From JABJGO01 sp963921245 (GTDB lineage Bacteria; Pseudomonadota; Alphaproteobacteria; Rhodospirillales; Casp-alpha2), in the NCBI GenBank assembly GCA_963921245.4, contig CAWUEY030000001.1, positions 62,001-126,000 on the forward strand: a stretch of 64,000 bases of DNA. The letters are read 5' to 3'. The stretch's first letter is position 1. Every line of letters starts with the position of its first letter. This document shows, one piece after another, positions 8,160 through 16,510 of this stretch. Position numbers and translations under genes: made by a program. The notes under the pieces are model-generated. The model saw nothing but the letters and a program-made list of their open reading frames with translations. It was not told the origin of the DNA and searched no databases.

Positions 8160-9296
8160 ATGCCAAGAGAACACCCCCCGTTTACCATCGGCGTTGAGGA
8201 AGAATACCATCTCGTAGATTTGGAAACGCGGGAAGTCGCTGCCGGCCCAGACGCGTTGTTTGCCGCTTGCAAGAAACAACTGGGGGAACAGGTAAGCCAT
8301 GAATTCATGGCCTCCCAGATCGAAATTGGCACATCGGTTTGCAAAAGCGCTGCTGAAGCCCGTGATCAGCTTGTACGACTACGCACAGCGGTTACCGACG
8401 TATCGCGGGAATACGGCCTTGCCCCAATTGCCTCGGCCACCCACCCCACGTCCCGATGGCAGGACGTGCAACACACCGACGATACACGCTATAATGACAT
8501 TGCCGAGGACTTGCAAACTGTCGTCCGGCGACTGCTGATCTGCGGGATGCATGTGCATGTGGGTCTTGGTGAAGATGACGAACTGCGCGTGGACTTGCTC
8601 AATCAGGCGGCCTATTTCCTGCCCCATTTGCTGACGCTCTCAACCTCGTCTCCGTTTTGGCAGGGCAGCGACACCGGGCTTGCCAGTTACCGGCTCAGTA
8701 TTTTCACGGAACTGCCGAGAACGGGCCTGCCAGAGCATTTCACCACCTTCGTGGACTATCAGCGCCATGTGGATGTGCTGATCCAGGCCGGCATTCTAAA
8801 AGACGCGACCAAGATCTGGTGGGATATGCGCCCCAGCGATCGCTATCAGACCCTGGAAATGCGGATTTGCGATGTTTGCACAGATGTGGATGACGCCGTC
8901 GCCATTGCCGCACTCTTCATGTGCATCCTGCGTATGCTCTATCGCCTGAAAGGCAGCAACCAGCGCTGGCGACGATATTCCAACATGCTGGTTTCTGAAA
9001 ACCGCTGGCGGGCCCAACGATACGGCATCGACGGCCCGTTGATTGATTTTGGCAAGGGGGAATCGGTCCCCGTTCCGGCCCTCATGGAAGAATTGCTTGA
9101 TCTGACCGCCGAAGATGCAGCGGAAGCCGATTGCGAGTCCGAGATCGCGCATATTCGAACCATTCTGAAACGCGGTACCAGCGCCCACCAGCAACGCCGT
9201 GTCTTCAGCGAGGCAAAGTCCTCCGGTGCCAGTGACCCGGAAGCCCTGAAAGCTGTGGTGGACATGCTGGTCAGCACCACCCGGCCAACTACATGA
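8160..9296 (+). CDS. Carboxylate-amine ligase, YbdK/GCS2 family
   Basis: A 378-aa member of the glutamate-cysteine ligase 2 family. The opening FTIGVEEEYHLVD carries the acidic metal/ATP residues; MASQIEIGTSVCKS, CGMHVHVGL and TLEMRICDVCTDV are the other conserved blocks. Weak glutamate-cysteine ligase activity is known for E. coli YbdK, but the physiological reaction is open. The start at 8160 follows AAAGGAG. It overlaps a small downstream ORF by ATGA (9293-9296). Confidence 0.9.
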   Translation: MPREHPPFTIGVEEEYHLVDLETREVAAGPDALFAACKKQLGEQVSHEFMASQIEIGTSVCKSAAEARDQLVRLRTAVTDVSREYGLAPIASATHPTSRWQDVQHTDDTRYNDIAEDLQTVVRRLLICGMHVHVGLGEDDELRVDLLNQAAYFLPHLLTLSTSSPFWQGSDTGLASYRLSIFTELPRTGLPEHFTTFVDYQRHVDVLIQAGILKDATKIWWDMRPSDRYQTLEMRICDVCTDVDDAVAIAALFMCILRMLYRLKGSNQRWRRYSNMLVSENRWRAQRYGIDGPLIDFGKGESVPVPALMEELLDLTAEDAAEADCESEIAHIRTILKRGTSAHQQRRVFSEAKSSGASDPEALKAVVDMLVSTTRPTT

Positions 9297-9454
9297 ATCA
9301 ATCGGTCAATAAACAACCCACGGTTCGGGACTCCACTCTCGTCGGGCTCTCCATAGTTCTGCGCGGCAACTGTGCGGCCATCATGACCAACTCAGCCAAG
9401 TGCGCCTATGAAGCCCGCCGCAAGACCAAAACCTATTGTTTCTGTGCGGAATGA
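9293..9454 (+). CDS. Possible 53-aa ORF coupled to the YbdK gene
   Basis: An ATG overlapping the ligase stop codon (ATGA at 9293) opens a 53-aa frame (MNQSVNKQPTVRDSTLVGLS to KTYCFCAE) with four cysteines. It ends in another ATGA overlap with a 30-aa frame (9451-9543, MIGLALLALILLIRRGRRRR), which looks like one membrane helix with a basic tail. No family is recognised and there is no separate ribosome site, so this could be chance. The rest of 9544-9636 holds only the leader of gapR. Confidence 0.2.
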   Translation: MNQSVNKQPTVRDSTLVGLSIVLRGNCAAIMTNSAKCAYEARRKTKTYCFCAE

Positions 9455-9636
9455 TCGGGTTGGCCCTGTTGGCCCTGATCCTGCTCATTCGCCGCGGGCG
9501 GCGGCGGCGTTCCGGAAAGTTATCCCCAGACCATCCACGGTAAATCGCCGCCGCGGACCTTGCGAGGGCAGCGGGCGACAGGTACCCTCAGCGCCTGTTT
9601 CACTACTAAGAGCTGATTTTGAGGAGACCGCAGTTC

Positions 9637-9885
9637 ATGGTCGACGTAGCTGGAGTTGCCGCTGATCGTTTGAAATCCTTTATTGAACGGATAGAAAATT
9701 TGGAAGAAGAAAAGAAAGCCTTATCCGATGATATCAAGGAAGTTTTTTCAGAAGCCAAGGGGTCGGGTTTCGACATCAAGGTCATGCGCCAGATATTGCG
9801 CATTCGCAAGATGGACGCCGCTGATCGCCGTGAACAGGAAGAGATCATGGCGATTTATCTTCGTGCACTCGATATGGAATTCTGA
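9637..9885 (+). CDS. gapR: GapR/DUF2312 nucleoid-associated DNA-binding protein
   Basis: An 82-aa DUF2312 protein. The helix-rich pattern (DRLKSFIERIENLEEEKKAL, DDIKEVFSEAKGSGFD, KVMRQILRIRKMD, REQEEIMAIYLRALDME) matches GapR, a protein that senses overtwisted DNA and is essential in Caulobacter. The Caulobacter protein is 89 aa. The start chosen is the ATG at 9637, ten bases after GAGGAG; the earlier TTG at 9619 overlaps that ribosome site. This family is almost confined to alphaproteobacteria, so it is good taxonomic evidence. The SDR gene follows after 12 bases. Confidence 0.9.
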   Translation: MVDVAGVAADRLKSFIERIENLEEEKKALSDDIKEVFSEAKGSGFDIKVMRQILRIRKMDAADRREQEEIMAIYLRALDMEF

Positions 9886-9897
9886 TCGGAGAGTCTC

Positions 9898-10668
9898 ATG
9901 AACATCGACGGCTCCATTGCCCTGGTCACCGGGGCCAATCGCGGCCTCGGCCGGGTATTCGTGGAGCAGTTGGTCGAGCGTGGCGCCGCGAAGATCTACG
10001 CTGGTGCCCGAACACCATTCGATCCAGAATCCCTCAAAGAACAACTCGGTGAGCAGGTCACGCCGATTGCACTGGATGTTACCCGGGATTCAGATGTTCA
10101 AAACGCTGCATCGCTCGCGGCGGATGCCACCCTCGTGATCAACAACGCAGGTATTCTGAAACGCACAGGTCTCATTGAGGCAGGTTCTCTTGTAGCGTTG
10201 GAAACCGAACTGAACGTCAATACCCTGGGCGTTGCCCGCATGGCCCTCGCCTTTGCTCCTGTGCTCAAACAGAACGGCGGTGGAGCGTTTCTGAACGTCC
10301 TGTCCGCCGCCAGCCTTCATGGCTTTGCACCATTTGGAACCTATAGCGCGACCAAGGCCGCGGCCATGTCCCTGACTCAGAGCCTGCGCTATGAACTTCG
10401 TGATCAGGGTACAACAGTCCATGGTGTCTATGCGGGATATATTGCCACCGATATGACCGCCGGAATCCAGAGTGACATGGCGTCCGCAGAGGATATCGTC
10501 ACTGCCAGTCTCGATGGCCTGGACAAGGGCATACGAGACATCGACGCCGATGATCGCGCCGCGGCGGTCCGACAGCTACTGAGAGAAGCGGATTTTGAGA
10601 CCATCCAGGACGCCTATTTCAATCGCGCCGATGATTACTACGCGACCCAGGGAAGAGGAAAATCATGA
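9898..10668 (+). CDS. Short-chain dehydrogenase/reductase (SDR)
   Basis: A 256-aa classical SDR: the TGANRGLG dinucleotide motif at residues 12-19, LDVTRDS, a VINNAGIL motif, catalytic Ser in SAASLHGF, and YSATKAA with the catalytic Tyr/Lys. The substrate is unknown. The stop codon overlaps the start of the next (broken) gene by ATGA at 10665, so the two were translationally coupled. It is related to the SDR pair at 58375-59747. Confidence 0.92.
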   Translation: MNIDGSIALVTGANRGLGRVFVEQLVERGAAKIYAGARTPFDPESLKEQLGEQVTPIALDVTRDSDVQNAASLAADATLVINNAGILKRTGLIEAGSLVALETELNVNTLGVARMALAFAPVLKQNGGGAFLNVLSAASLHGFAPFGTYSATKAAAMSLTQSLRYELRDQGTTVHGVYAGYIATDMTAGIQSDMASAEDIVTASLDGLDKGIRDIDADDRAAAVRQLLREADFETIQDAYFNRADDYYATQGRGKS

Positions 10669-10830
10669 CCGGAAACATCGACGAATATGTAGCCATCAAG
10701 GATGTTGTTATGGCGTACTACGACGGCATGGTCTTAAACAGCCAGAGCAGCTTGCGCAGGGCCTTTCACAAAACATATTCCTATCTTCCGCCTGGACGAT
10801 AATCACGCCATTGCGGACGGAAAGTTGAAT
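10665..10830 (+). pseudogene. 5' part of an NTF2-like (SnoaL/lumazine-binding type) gene
   Basis: The ATG at 10665 overlaps the SDR stop and follows GGAAGAGG. It begins MTGNIDEYVAIKDVVMAYYD, then GMVLNSQSSLRRAFHKT, the first helices of small cone-fold proteins of about 120 aa (DUF4440/lumazine-binding-2 type). The frame stops at 10803. Dropping one A from the AAAA at about 10770 restores a plausible continuation (IPIFRLDDNHAIADGKLN). After about 10825 the host pattern is lost and low-GC viral-type sequence begins. The matching C-terminus resumes at about 11541, so the two pieces belong to one interrupted gene. Roughly 25-30 central codons appear to be missing. Confidence 0.65.
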
Positions 10831-11540
10831 GTTTGAAAAAACCAAACTTCCAACGATCACGGATAAATCTTACCATTGAAGGAAGCTTGGTAAGCAGACT
10901 TCGAAACAGCTTTGTCCGAGAAAAAACAATGGACCCAGCAATGCCAGCGGCAGTACCAACAGCGTAGCCAATATCCTTTGCAATGTTGGCAGCAGACTCA
11001 TTACCATCCCCAGAAGAATCGCTACCAGAAAATACATTAGCCAAAGCATTGATAAAACTCCGTGTTTGTTGAGCCGTAAGATCCGCGCGAGCAAGATCCT
11101 TAGCAAAAGGAACCATAGCGCGCGATAGCTGTTCCTCATTCATAGTCTGCATTCGTTGGACGTTAGTTAACCCAATCTGGGAAAGCTTAAGCGCAGTATC
11201 AGCCTGGATATTCGGAATATCAGCCTGGAGACGTTGAGCAAGGACATCAACCTGGCGGTTACCAACATCGGTAGTCTTATCAGTGCCATACTTAGAAGCA
11301 TCAGCAGCAATACGAGCACTTTCAACACCAGCGGCAGCAGATTGCTCCGAAGACTTAATCTGTGCAGCAGACTGAATGCCTGCAATCTTTTCCTGAGAGC
11401 GCATACCTTCACGGGCCAACTGGGCCTGTTGCTGAGTGTCGCCAGCACTAGTACCGGCACCAGCTTGCTCCCAAGGGTTAAGATTCGGATAAGCCGAGTT
11501 TAAAAACTGCCGTTGCCGCATACCAAGCTCATGAGCCGAA
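10831..11540 (-). mobile_element. Microvirus fragment: part of a DNA pilot protein (gene H/VP2-like)
   Basis: About 0.7 kb of visibly lower-GC DNA carries a minus-strand frame, open from about 11540 and with an ATG at 11521. It reads like a Microviridae pilot protein: FLNSAYPNLNPWEQAGAGTS corresponds to AAAFPELNAWERAGADAS of phiX174 H, and EKIAGIQSAAQ to EIAGIQSAT. Long Gln/Ala-rich helices follow (QVDVLAQRLQADIPNIQADT, MQTMNEEQLSRAMVPFAKDL), then a Gly/Ala-rich hydrophobic part (DIGYAVGTAAGIAGSIVFS). The similarity is distant, so this is a wild microvirus, not phiX174. Only part of the gene is present, with no capsid or replication gene. It is either a real insertion or an assembly chimera. 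Boundaries are approximate to about 15 bases. Confidence 0.75.
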
Positions 11541-11700
11541 AGAGGCGGTTGATATTACCGGTGATTGTGCCGTTGCCAGGGTCACCAACAACTTTATCGG
11601 AGAATGGTATACGGACTACTTGAGCCTGCTGAAGCACACCGGGCGATGGGTTATCATCAACAAGCCGTCCCACCATTACACCGATCACGGCAAATCGTAA
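11541..11700 (+). pseudogene. 3' part of the interrupted NTF2-like gene
   Basis: The plus-strand frame ending at 11700 reads EAVDITGDCAVARVTNNFIG, then EWYTDYLSLLKHTGRWVIIN and KPSHHYTDHGKS. This is the C-terminal half of small NTF2-like/lumazine-binding proteins (ITGD-A-V, F-DYLSLL-G-W-I-NK). It completes the fragment at 10665-10830 on the other side of the viral insert. It ends 6 bases before the convergent MocR-type regulator. Confidence 0.7.
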
Positions 11701-11706
11701 TCAAGC

Positions 11707-13116
11707 CTACATCCTGAAGGCACGGGCTCTTGGTGGATTGGTGTACAGTTCTGCGAGGCTCGAGAGCGCGTCGCGTAAACGGGTTTCCGGGATATCGCGT
11801 AAACACACCCTCACCGCAGGTTTAACCGTCACCGGATCAATGGCAAAAGGCGTGGAAGACAGAATAGAAACCCCGCGCGTATCGGCGGCGGCCACAAAAT
11901 CCCCTGCCGTCCACGGTGGTGACAAGGGTATCCAGAGGTGTGTATTGGCGGGATGGTGATGATAGGGAACGGCCTTCAAGGTTTCCGCCGCCAACTCCAG
12001 CAACCCCGAGGTTACTTCAGCCCGGCGAACGGACAGCTCCCTGGCCGTACCATTCCTGATCCACACACACGCCAGTTCCGCCATCAACGGGGGCGCCATC
12101 CAGCTTGTGGTCTGACTGGCGGCCAACACTTCTTCGTGGACAGAAGGCGGCGGCGCAATCATACCCACCCTGAGACCAGGCGCGATTATCTTGGAGAGAC
12201 TGGAGATATAAACCACCCGATCCGGAATTTCGCTGGCAAGCGGTGACCATCGGGCATCATCGGTGGCGGCGGCGCTTTTCGGTGTGTGGGGGTTCACATC
12301 GTCCTCAATGACCATCAGGCCGTGTTTTTCCGCAACATGGGCAATGGCCCGGCGACGGCTTGCCCCCATGGTCGCTGTCGTGGGGTTTTGGGCATGGGGC
12401 ATGCAATAGACTACCTTTGCCCCGGTAGCCGCGGCCAATCGGTTCAATTCCTCGGCCACCAGACCTTCCTCATCCATCGGCACCGCCACAAGATCGAGGC
12501 CGAAAAACCGCGCTAGGTTTCGCACGCCAGGATAGGAGAGCTCTTCGACCAACACGGACTCACCCGGCCCGGTCAGCGCACCGAGCGCAATGGTCAGGCC
12601 CTGCTGCGCACCACCCGTGATCACCAGTCTGTCCGGAGCGGCATCGAAATTCTGGGAGTGCAACAACCAGCGTGACAGAACTTCCCGGTGGCGCGCTAAA
12701 CCCTGGCTGTGGCCGTATTCCAACATGCCGTCGAGGGGGCTGTCGCGGCTGATATCCGCCAAGGATTGACGCAGCAAAGCATCCAGCGGCACAAAGGGGG
12801 GCTCGTTCCGGGTCAGATCAACAGGGCCATCTTCATCAAAACCCGCCGATGCAGGTGTCAGGGATGTTCCGTCGCCGCTCAGGTCCCGAACAAAAGTTCC
12901 GCGACCCAATTCCTTGGAAACCAGTCCTTGCTGTTCAGCCAGCGTATAGGCCCGATAGACCGTACCCGTGTTAATCCCCATATCGTAAGCCAGATGGCGG
13001 ACAGTGGGCAGGCGGGTTCCGGCGTTCAGCACGCCTGACGCCATATCCGTCCGCAGGCGCTCAACGATGGCGCGGTAGAGCGGAATTGCAGGATTGAGAA
13101 CCTCGGGCATCCACAT
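11707..13116 (-). CDS. MocR/PdxR-type GntR regulator with aminotransferase domain
   Basis: About 469 aa. An N-terminal GntR winged helix (PLYRAIVERLRTDMASGVL, GTRLPTVRHLAYDMGINTGTV) is joined to a fold-type I aminotransferase domain with AQNPTT and the PLP-lysine motif SSLSK. MocR proteins sense PLP or aminated ligands. This one is divergent from pdxJ, which makes vitamin B6, so a PdxR-like role in PLP homeostasis is the natural inference. Starts at 13128, 13116 and 13110 are all in frame; MWMPE at 13116 matches the family's W-P opening. The start region overlaps a half operator (13115-13122), consistent with autoregulation. Confidence 0.92.
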   Translation of the reverse strand: MWMPEVLNPAIPLYRAIVERLRTDMASGVLNAGTRLPTVRHLAYDMGINTGTVYRAYTLAEQQGLVSKELGRGTFVRDLSGDGTSLTPASAGFDEDGPVDLTRNEPPFVPLDALLRQSLADISRDSPLDGMLEYGHSQGLARHREVLSRWLLHSQNFDAAPDRLVITGGAQQGLTIALGALTGPGESVLVEELSYPGVRNLARFFGLDLVAVPMDEEGLVAEELNRLAAATGAKVVYCMPHAQNPTTATMGASRRRAIAHVAEKHGLMVIEDDVNPHTPKSAAATDDARWSPLASEIPDRVVYISSLSKIIAPGLRVGMIAPPPSVHEEVLAASQTTSWMAPPLMAELACVWIRNGTARELSVRRAEVTSGLLELAAETLKAVPYHHHPANTHLWIPLSPPWTAGDFVAAADTRGVSILSSTPFAIDPVTVKPAVRVCLRDIPETRLRDALSSLAELYTNPPRARAFRM

Positions 13117-13160
13117 TGTTATGCACACAATAAAGCCATTGACGGGAAAACCATAACAAT
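13115..13160. promoter_or_regulatory. Inverted half-sites near the MocR start
   Basis: ATTGTTAT (13115-13122) and its reverse complement ATAACAAT (13153-13160) flank a 30-base spacer and repeat the core of the perfect palindrome at 13186-13210. This gives at least four copies of the ATTGTTA core within 100 bases, as expected for a MocR dimer that binds spaced repeats. Confidence 0.6.
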
Positions 13161-13185
13161 CATATGTATATCGGGATGAAAAGCA

Positions 13186-13210
13186 TCATATTGTTACGAT
13201 AACAATATGA
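13186..13210. promoter_or_regulatory. Perfect palindromic operator upstream of pdxJ
   Basis: TCATATTGTTA (13186-13196), spacer CGA, TAACAATATGA (13200-13210): arms of 11 bases with no mismatch. It lies between the divergent MocR-type gene and pdxJ. It would overlap an ATG at 13207 that is in frame with pdxJ, which argues for the downstream pdxJ start at 13261. Confidence 0.7.
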
Positions 13211-13260
13211 GTTCTGGAAAGCAATACACATACACGGCGCAGCAAACGCAGGAGGGAGCC

Positions 13261-14037
13261 ATGACAGTCCTCAGTGTGAATTTGAACAAGGTTGCCCTGC
13301 TTCGGAACCAACGAGACCTGACCTATCCCAATGTCGTCGGCTTTGCCCGTATCTGTCTGGATGCCGGTGCCGGAGGAATTACGGTCCATCCCCGTCCGGA
13401 TGAACGTCACATTCGCAAGTCCGATGTCCATGACCTGGCGGCCATACTGAAAGCCGACTACAACGACGATACAGAGTTCAATGTCGAAGGTTATCCATCA
13501 GATGATTTTCTGGAACTGGTGGAAACCATTCAACCGCACCAGATCACATTGGTGCCCGATGATCCGGATCAGAGCACGTCTGATCATGGCTGGGACATAC
13601 CATCCCATATGGAAACCCTGAAATCTATCGTAGCACGCCTGAAGGATTCAACGGGTGCGCGTATTGCATTGTTCGTGGATGACGATACGGCCATGGCCCA
13701 GCCCGCTGCCGAAACTGGTGCTGACCGGGTGGAGCTGTATACCGGCCCCTATAATCACGCCTTCATGGAAGGTCACGCGGCCCAGAGAGTGGAAAGCTTT
13801 GCCCGCGCCGCCGACGCCATGCACCGTGCCGGGCTCGGTATCAACGCCGGGCATGATCTGAACCTGGATAACCTGCCTAGATTTTTGAGCACCATTCCCT
13901 ATGTGGAGGAAGTTTCCATCGGTCATGCTCTCACCGCCGATGCCCTGACCATGGGCATGAGCAATGCCATTCGGGCGTATCTGGACATCATCGCGGAAGC
14001 AAGGGCAGTATCCAAAAGCCTGAAAGCCAGCGCGTAA
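13261..14037 (+). CDS. pdxJ: Pyridoxine 5'-phosphate synthase
   Basis: Condenses 3-amino-2-oxopropyl phosphate and 1-deoxyxylulose 5-phosphate to pyridoxine 5'-phosphate. The 258-aa TIM-barrel protein shows LSVNLNKVALLRNQR at the start (N-x-N-K-A-LRN-R), ITVHPRPDERHI, FNVEGYPS, ITLVPDDPDQSTSDHGWD, ELYTGPYN and INAGHDLNLDNL, all family motifs. The ATG at 13261 follows GGAGGGAG; the upstream ATG at 13207 sits inside the operator. It stands alone rather than with acpS or recO, and is probably controlled by the divergent MocR protein. Confidence 0.95.
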   Translation: MTVLSVNLNKVALLRNQRDLTYPNVVGFARICLDAGAGGITVHPRPDERHIRKSDVHDLAAILKADYNDDTEFNVEGYPSDDFLELVETIQPHQITLVPDDPDQSTSDHGWDIPSHMETLKSIVARLKDSTGARIALFVDDDTAMAQPAAETGADRVELYTGPYNHAFMEGHAAQRVESFARAADAMHRAGLGINAGHDLNLDNLPRFLSTIPYVEEVSIGHALTADALTMGMSNAIRAYLDIIAEARAVSKSLKASA

Positions 14038-14041
14038 GGGT

Positions 14042-14650
14042 TTAACTATCCCTGAGATCGCTGAGGAATTGCTGAAAGATTGTGGTGATTGCGCGATTCG
14101 CTGCGTCCACGCCTGCCCGGACCGTCGCATCGCTCGCTTCTACAGTAACATCGTAACTGCGTACCAGAATGACCGTGCCGCCGCTTTCCCTGGTAACGGC
14201 CATTTCCAATTCCACAAAGGCCTTGGGTTCCGGGCCTTTTATCAACTCCAACCGATCAATACGCCCTGAGAAAATGTAATCCGCCTCGGCGCGGGTTTCC
14301 GGCACGACGATATTGTCGGCCACGCCGGCATCGCGCAGATACGCCATCAGCTCATCACGCAGCATGGTTGCTGGTGGTTCGGCCCAGAAGTCATAGTTGT
14401 ATTCCTGCATGGTGGTCGAGCTCTCGGACGCCACGTAGATAATGGCCCGCCCTGCGGTCAATCCCTCAGTAATGAACGGCTCCATCTGTAGTGTCCCAGG
14501 CAGGATGGTTCCTGTTGATGCCGCCTGCGGCACATCGAGGCGGTAATAACGGTCCTGAGGTACAGGTGGCTGGCTGCAAGCCGCAAGAACCAGGCTCACG
14601 GCCAGTGCAGCGGGTACGACAAGGTTCGAACGTAAGGTTTCCATGGTCAT
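14042..14650 (-). CDS. ABC-type transport auxiliary lipoprotein (PqiC-like)
   Basis: A 202-aa lipoprotein with a signal sequence ending LVLAACSQ, giving a lipidated Cys near residue 25, followed by DRYYRLD and a fold of the ABC_trans_aux/PqiC type. Such lipoproteins sit in the outer membrane and complete MCE lipid transport systems. It is the last gene of the mla-like operon, 15 bases after the MlaD-like gene, and converges with pdxJ. Confidence 0.8.
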   Translation of the reverse strand: MTMETLRSNLVVPAALAVSLVLAACSQPPVPQDRYYRLDVPQAASTGTILPGTLQMEPFITEGLTAGRAIIYVASESSTTMQEYNYDFWAEPPATMLRDELMAYLRDAGVADNIVVPETRAEADYIFSGRIDRLELIKGPEPKAFVELEMAVTRESGGTVILVRSYDVTVEASDATVRAGVDAANRAITTIFQQFLSDLRDS

Positions 14651-14665
14651 TGTTCCCTTCGCCCC

Positions 14666-15658
14666 CTATTCCGAGTTGTCTTGCGGGGGCGTACCGCCAA
14701 GCAATAGACCCGGATTTTGCCGGATTTGACGGCTGAACTCGTACATGTTCCGGGCGGCACCATCCAGGTGATGATTCATGGAGTCAATGTGCCGCGCCAG
14801 TGATGCGGAGGTATGGCGCAAATCCTCAATAGCTTCCTGAATATCCTGTTCGCTGGCTTCCATCAGCTCGTTGGCGGAACCGATCATCATATTACTTTCG
14901 ATCATAAGGTGATCCAAGCTGGTTGCCGCCTTGTCAATATGATCCAGAATACCCTCCAGTTTGCGGCGGTTCGCTGGGGTGGCGATTTTCATGATCTCTT
15001 GGGCGGAGCGTCTCAGACTGAGACCCAGTTCTTCCAGGTCACTCGCAAACAGCGCGACCTGATCCGTAATCACGGGGGCGCGAAGCGACAGATCATCCAC
15101 TAAAATTCGGACTTTTTCAGCAATGACACGGCCATCTTGTTGGAGGATATCGGTGAGCACGCCTCCGCCACGGGTAAATTGCTGGATCAACGGCTTGATA
15201 TCGTTCTCGGCCAACGCCTGTAGATCGACCGCCACGTCGGCGACCACGTCGAACAGGTTACCGGCCTCCTTGGAGAGAATTTGCCCTCCGGGTTTGATGG
15301 CGGTTTTTGAGCTGCCGGCCGTAATGTTGAGGCTTACCGCGGATAACAGACTAGACGCGCCGATCCGGGCCACCGAGTCATTGGGTATCCGCCAGCCTTC
15401 TTTCACGTCAAACTCGACACGAAACTCCATGCGACCGTCACGTTCCTCCGGAACGACTCCGGTAACCTGGCCGATATTGTACCCTTCGTAGAACACCTGA
15501 GAGCCGAACTTCATTCCGGTTACGTTGCGATAAATGGCGTAATGGGATTCTGTTGGGCCGGTCTGTCCCATGAGCCAGGCAACGGAAACGACAAGCCCCG
15601 CCAGTGCCGCGATAACAAACGTGCCCACCACCAAATAGTTGACCTTATTGCTTCTCAT
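14666..15658 (-). CDS. MCE-domain substrate-binding protein (MlaD-like)
   Basis: A 330-aa periplasmic protein anchored by one N-terminal helix (YLVVGTFVIAALAGLVVSVA, residues 8-27). One MCE domain follows (about 40-120: VTGMKFGSQVFYEGYNIGQV, VKEGWRIPNDSVARI), then a long helical C-terminus (ILVDDLSLRAPVITDQVALF to the end). MCE proteins form hexamers that carry phospholipids across the periplasm. The MlaF-like gene upstream overlaps its start by 4 bases. The C-terminal helical part is longer than in E. coli MlaD. Confidence 0.9.
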   Translation of the reverse strand: MRSNKVNYLVVGTFVIAALAGLVVSVAWLMGQTGPTESHYAIYRNVTGMKFGSQVFYEGYNIGQVTGVVPEERDGRMEFRVEFDVKEGWRIPNDSVARIGASSLLSAVSLNITAGSSKTAIKPGGQILSKEAGNLFDVVADVAVDLQALAENDIKPLIQQFTRGGGVLTDILQQDGRVIAEKVRILVDDLSLRAPVITDQVALFASDLEELGLSLRRSAQEIMKIATPANRRKLEGILDHIDKAATSLDHLMIESNMMIGSANELMEASEQDIQEAIEDLRHTSASLARHIDSMNHHLDGAARNMYEFSRQIRQNPGLLLGGTPPQDNSE

Positions 15659-16506
15659 AACTGAACGCTCCCGTACATGTCGCTTTCTGCTTTTTCACCG
15701 GTCAGGCGTTCAAGGTAGGAATCAACATCCATTTCCTCTGTATCCGGCTCGCGGTTGAGAATTTTCTGAATACGATCGTTGCTGGATCGGCGGATTTCCG
15801 CCGGTGTGCCGATGAACAAAATATCGCCCCGATCAAGCACGGTCATGCGATCGGCAATCTTGAATGCGCTGTCCAGTTCATGGGTCACCACGACAATACT
15901 CATGCCCAACGCATCGCGCAGGCGTAAAATCAGGTCATCAAGGGCCGATGCCACTGCCGGATCAAGGCCCGCCGAAGGTTCGTCGCAAAACAGGATTTTC
16001 GGATCCATGACACAGGCCCGCGCAAATGCAGCCCGTTTGATCATGCCGCCGGAAAGTTCGGCGGGCATCAAGTCCTCAAACCCGCCCAATTCAACGACTT
16101 CGAGTTTCAACCGCATCATGATATCCATGGTTGCCCGGTCCAGCTTGGTATGCTCATAGAGCGGCAGCATGACATTTTCCCCGACGGTCATGGAGCTGAA
16201 CAACGCGCCACCCTGAAAGGCCACGCCCAGTTTCTTGCGCAGATCAGACATCTCGCTCATGGTCAGGTCGTCAATATTGTGGCCCAGAATGGTCATCTGC
16301 CCGGAGGTCTTGGTTTCCAGGGCCATAAGATGTCTCAGCAGAGTGGACTTACCCGACCCGGATCCGCCCATGATCACCATAATCTCACCTTCATGGACTT
16401 CCATGCTGATGCCATTGAGAATTTGCCGGCTACCATAGTGGGTGACCAGATCGCGAACCCGGATGACGTCTCCTGTTTGCTCTGTGCCGGCATGGATTTC
16501 GCTCAT
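15655..16506 (-). CDS. Lipid-transport ABC ATPase (MlaF-like)
   Basis: A 283-aa ATPase with Walker A GGSGSGKST (about residues 47-55), Q-loop VAFQGGALFSSMTV, signature LSGGMIKRAAFARA, Walker B ILFCDEPSAGLDP and switch His VVVTHEL. The FQ-GALF-S and SGGM-KR forms are typical of the MlaF/Ttg2A branch. An extended C-terminal tail (EEMDVDSYLERLTGEKAESD) may contact partner subunits. It starts 4 bases after the permease. Confidence 0.92.
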   Translation of the reverse strand: MSEIHAGTEQTGDVIRVRDLVTHYGSRQILNGISMEVHEGEIMVIMGGSGSGKSTLLRHLMALETKTSGQMTILGHNIDDLTMSEMSDLRKKLGVAFQGGALFSSMTVGENVMLPLYEHTKLDRATMDIMMRLKLEVVELGGFEDLMPAELSGGMIKRAAFARACVMDPKILFCDEPSAGLDPAVASALDDLILRLRDALGMSIVVVTHELDSAFKIADRMTVLDRGDILFIGTPAEIRRSSNDRIQKILNREPDTEEMDVDSYLERLTGEKAESDMYGSVQL

Positions 16507-16510
16507 GTTA

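Noticed and set aside
10781..11521. phiX174 spike-in contamination
   Set aside because: The encoded protein resembles phiX174 H only at short motifs and differs almost everywhere else, so it is not Illumina control DNA.
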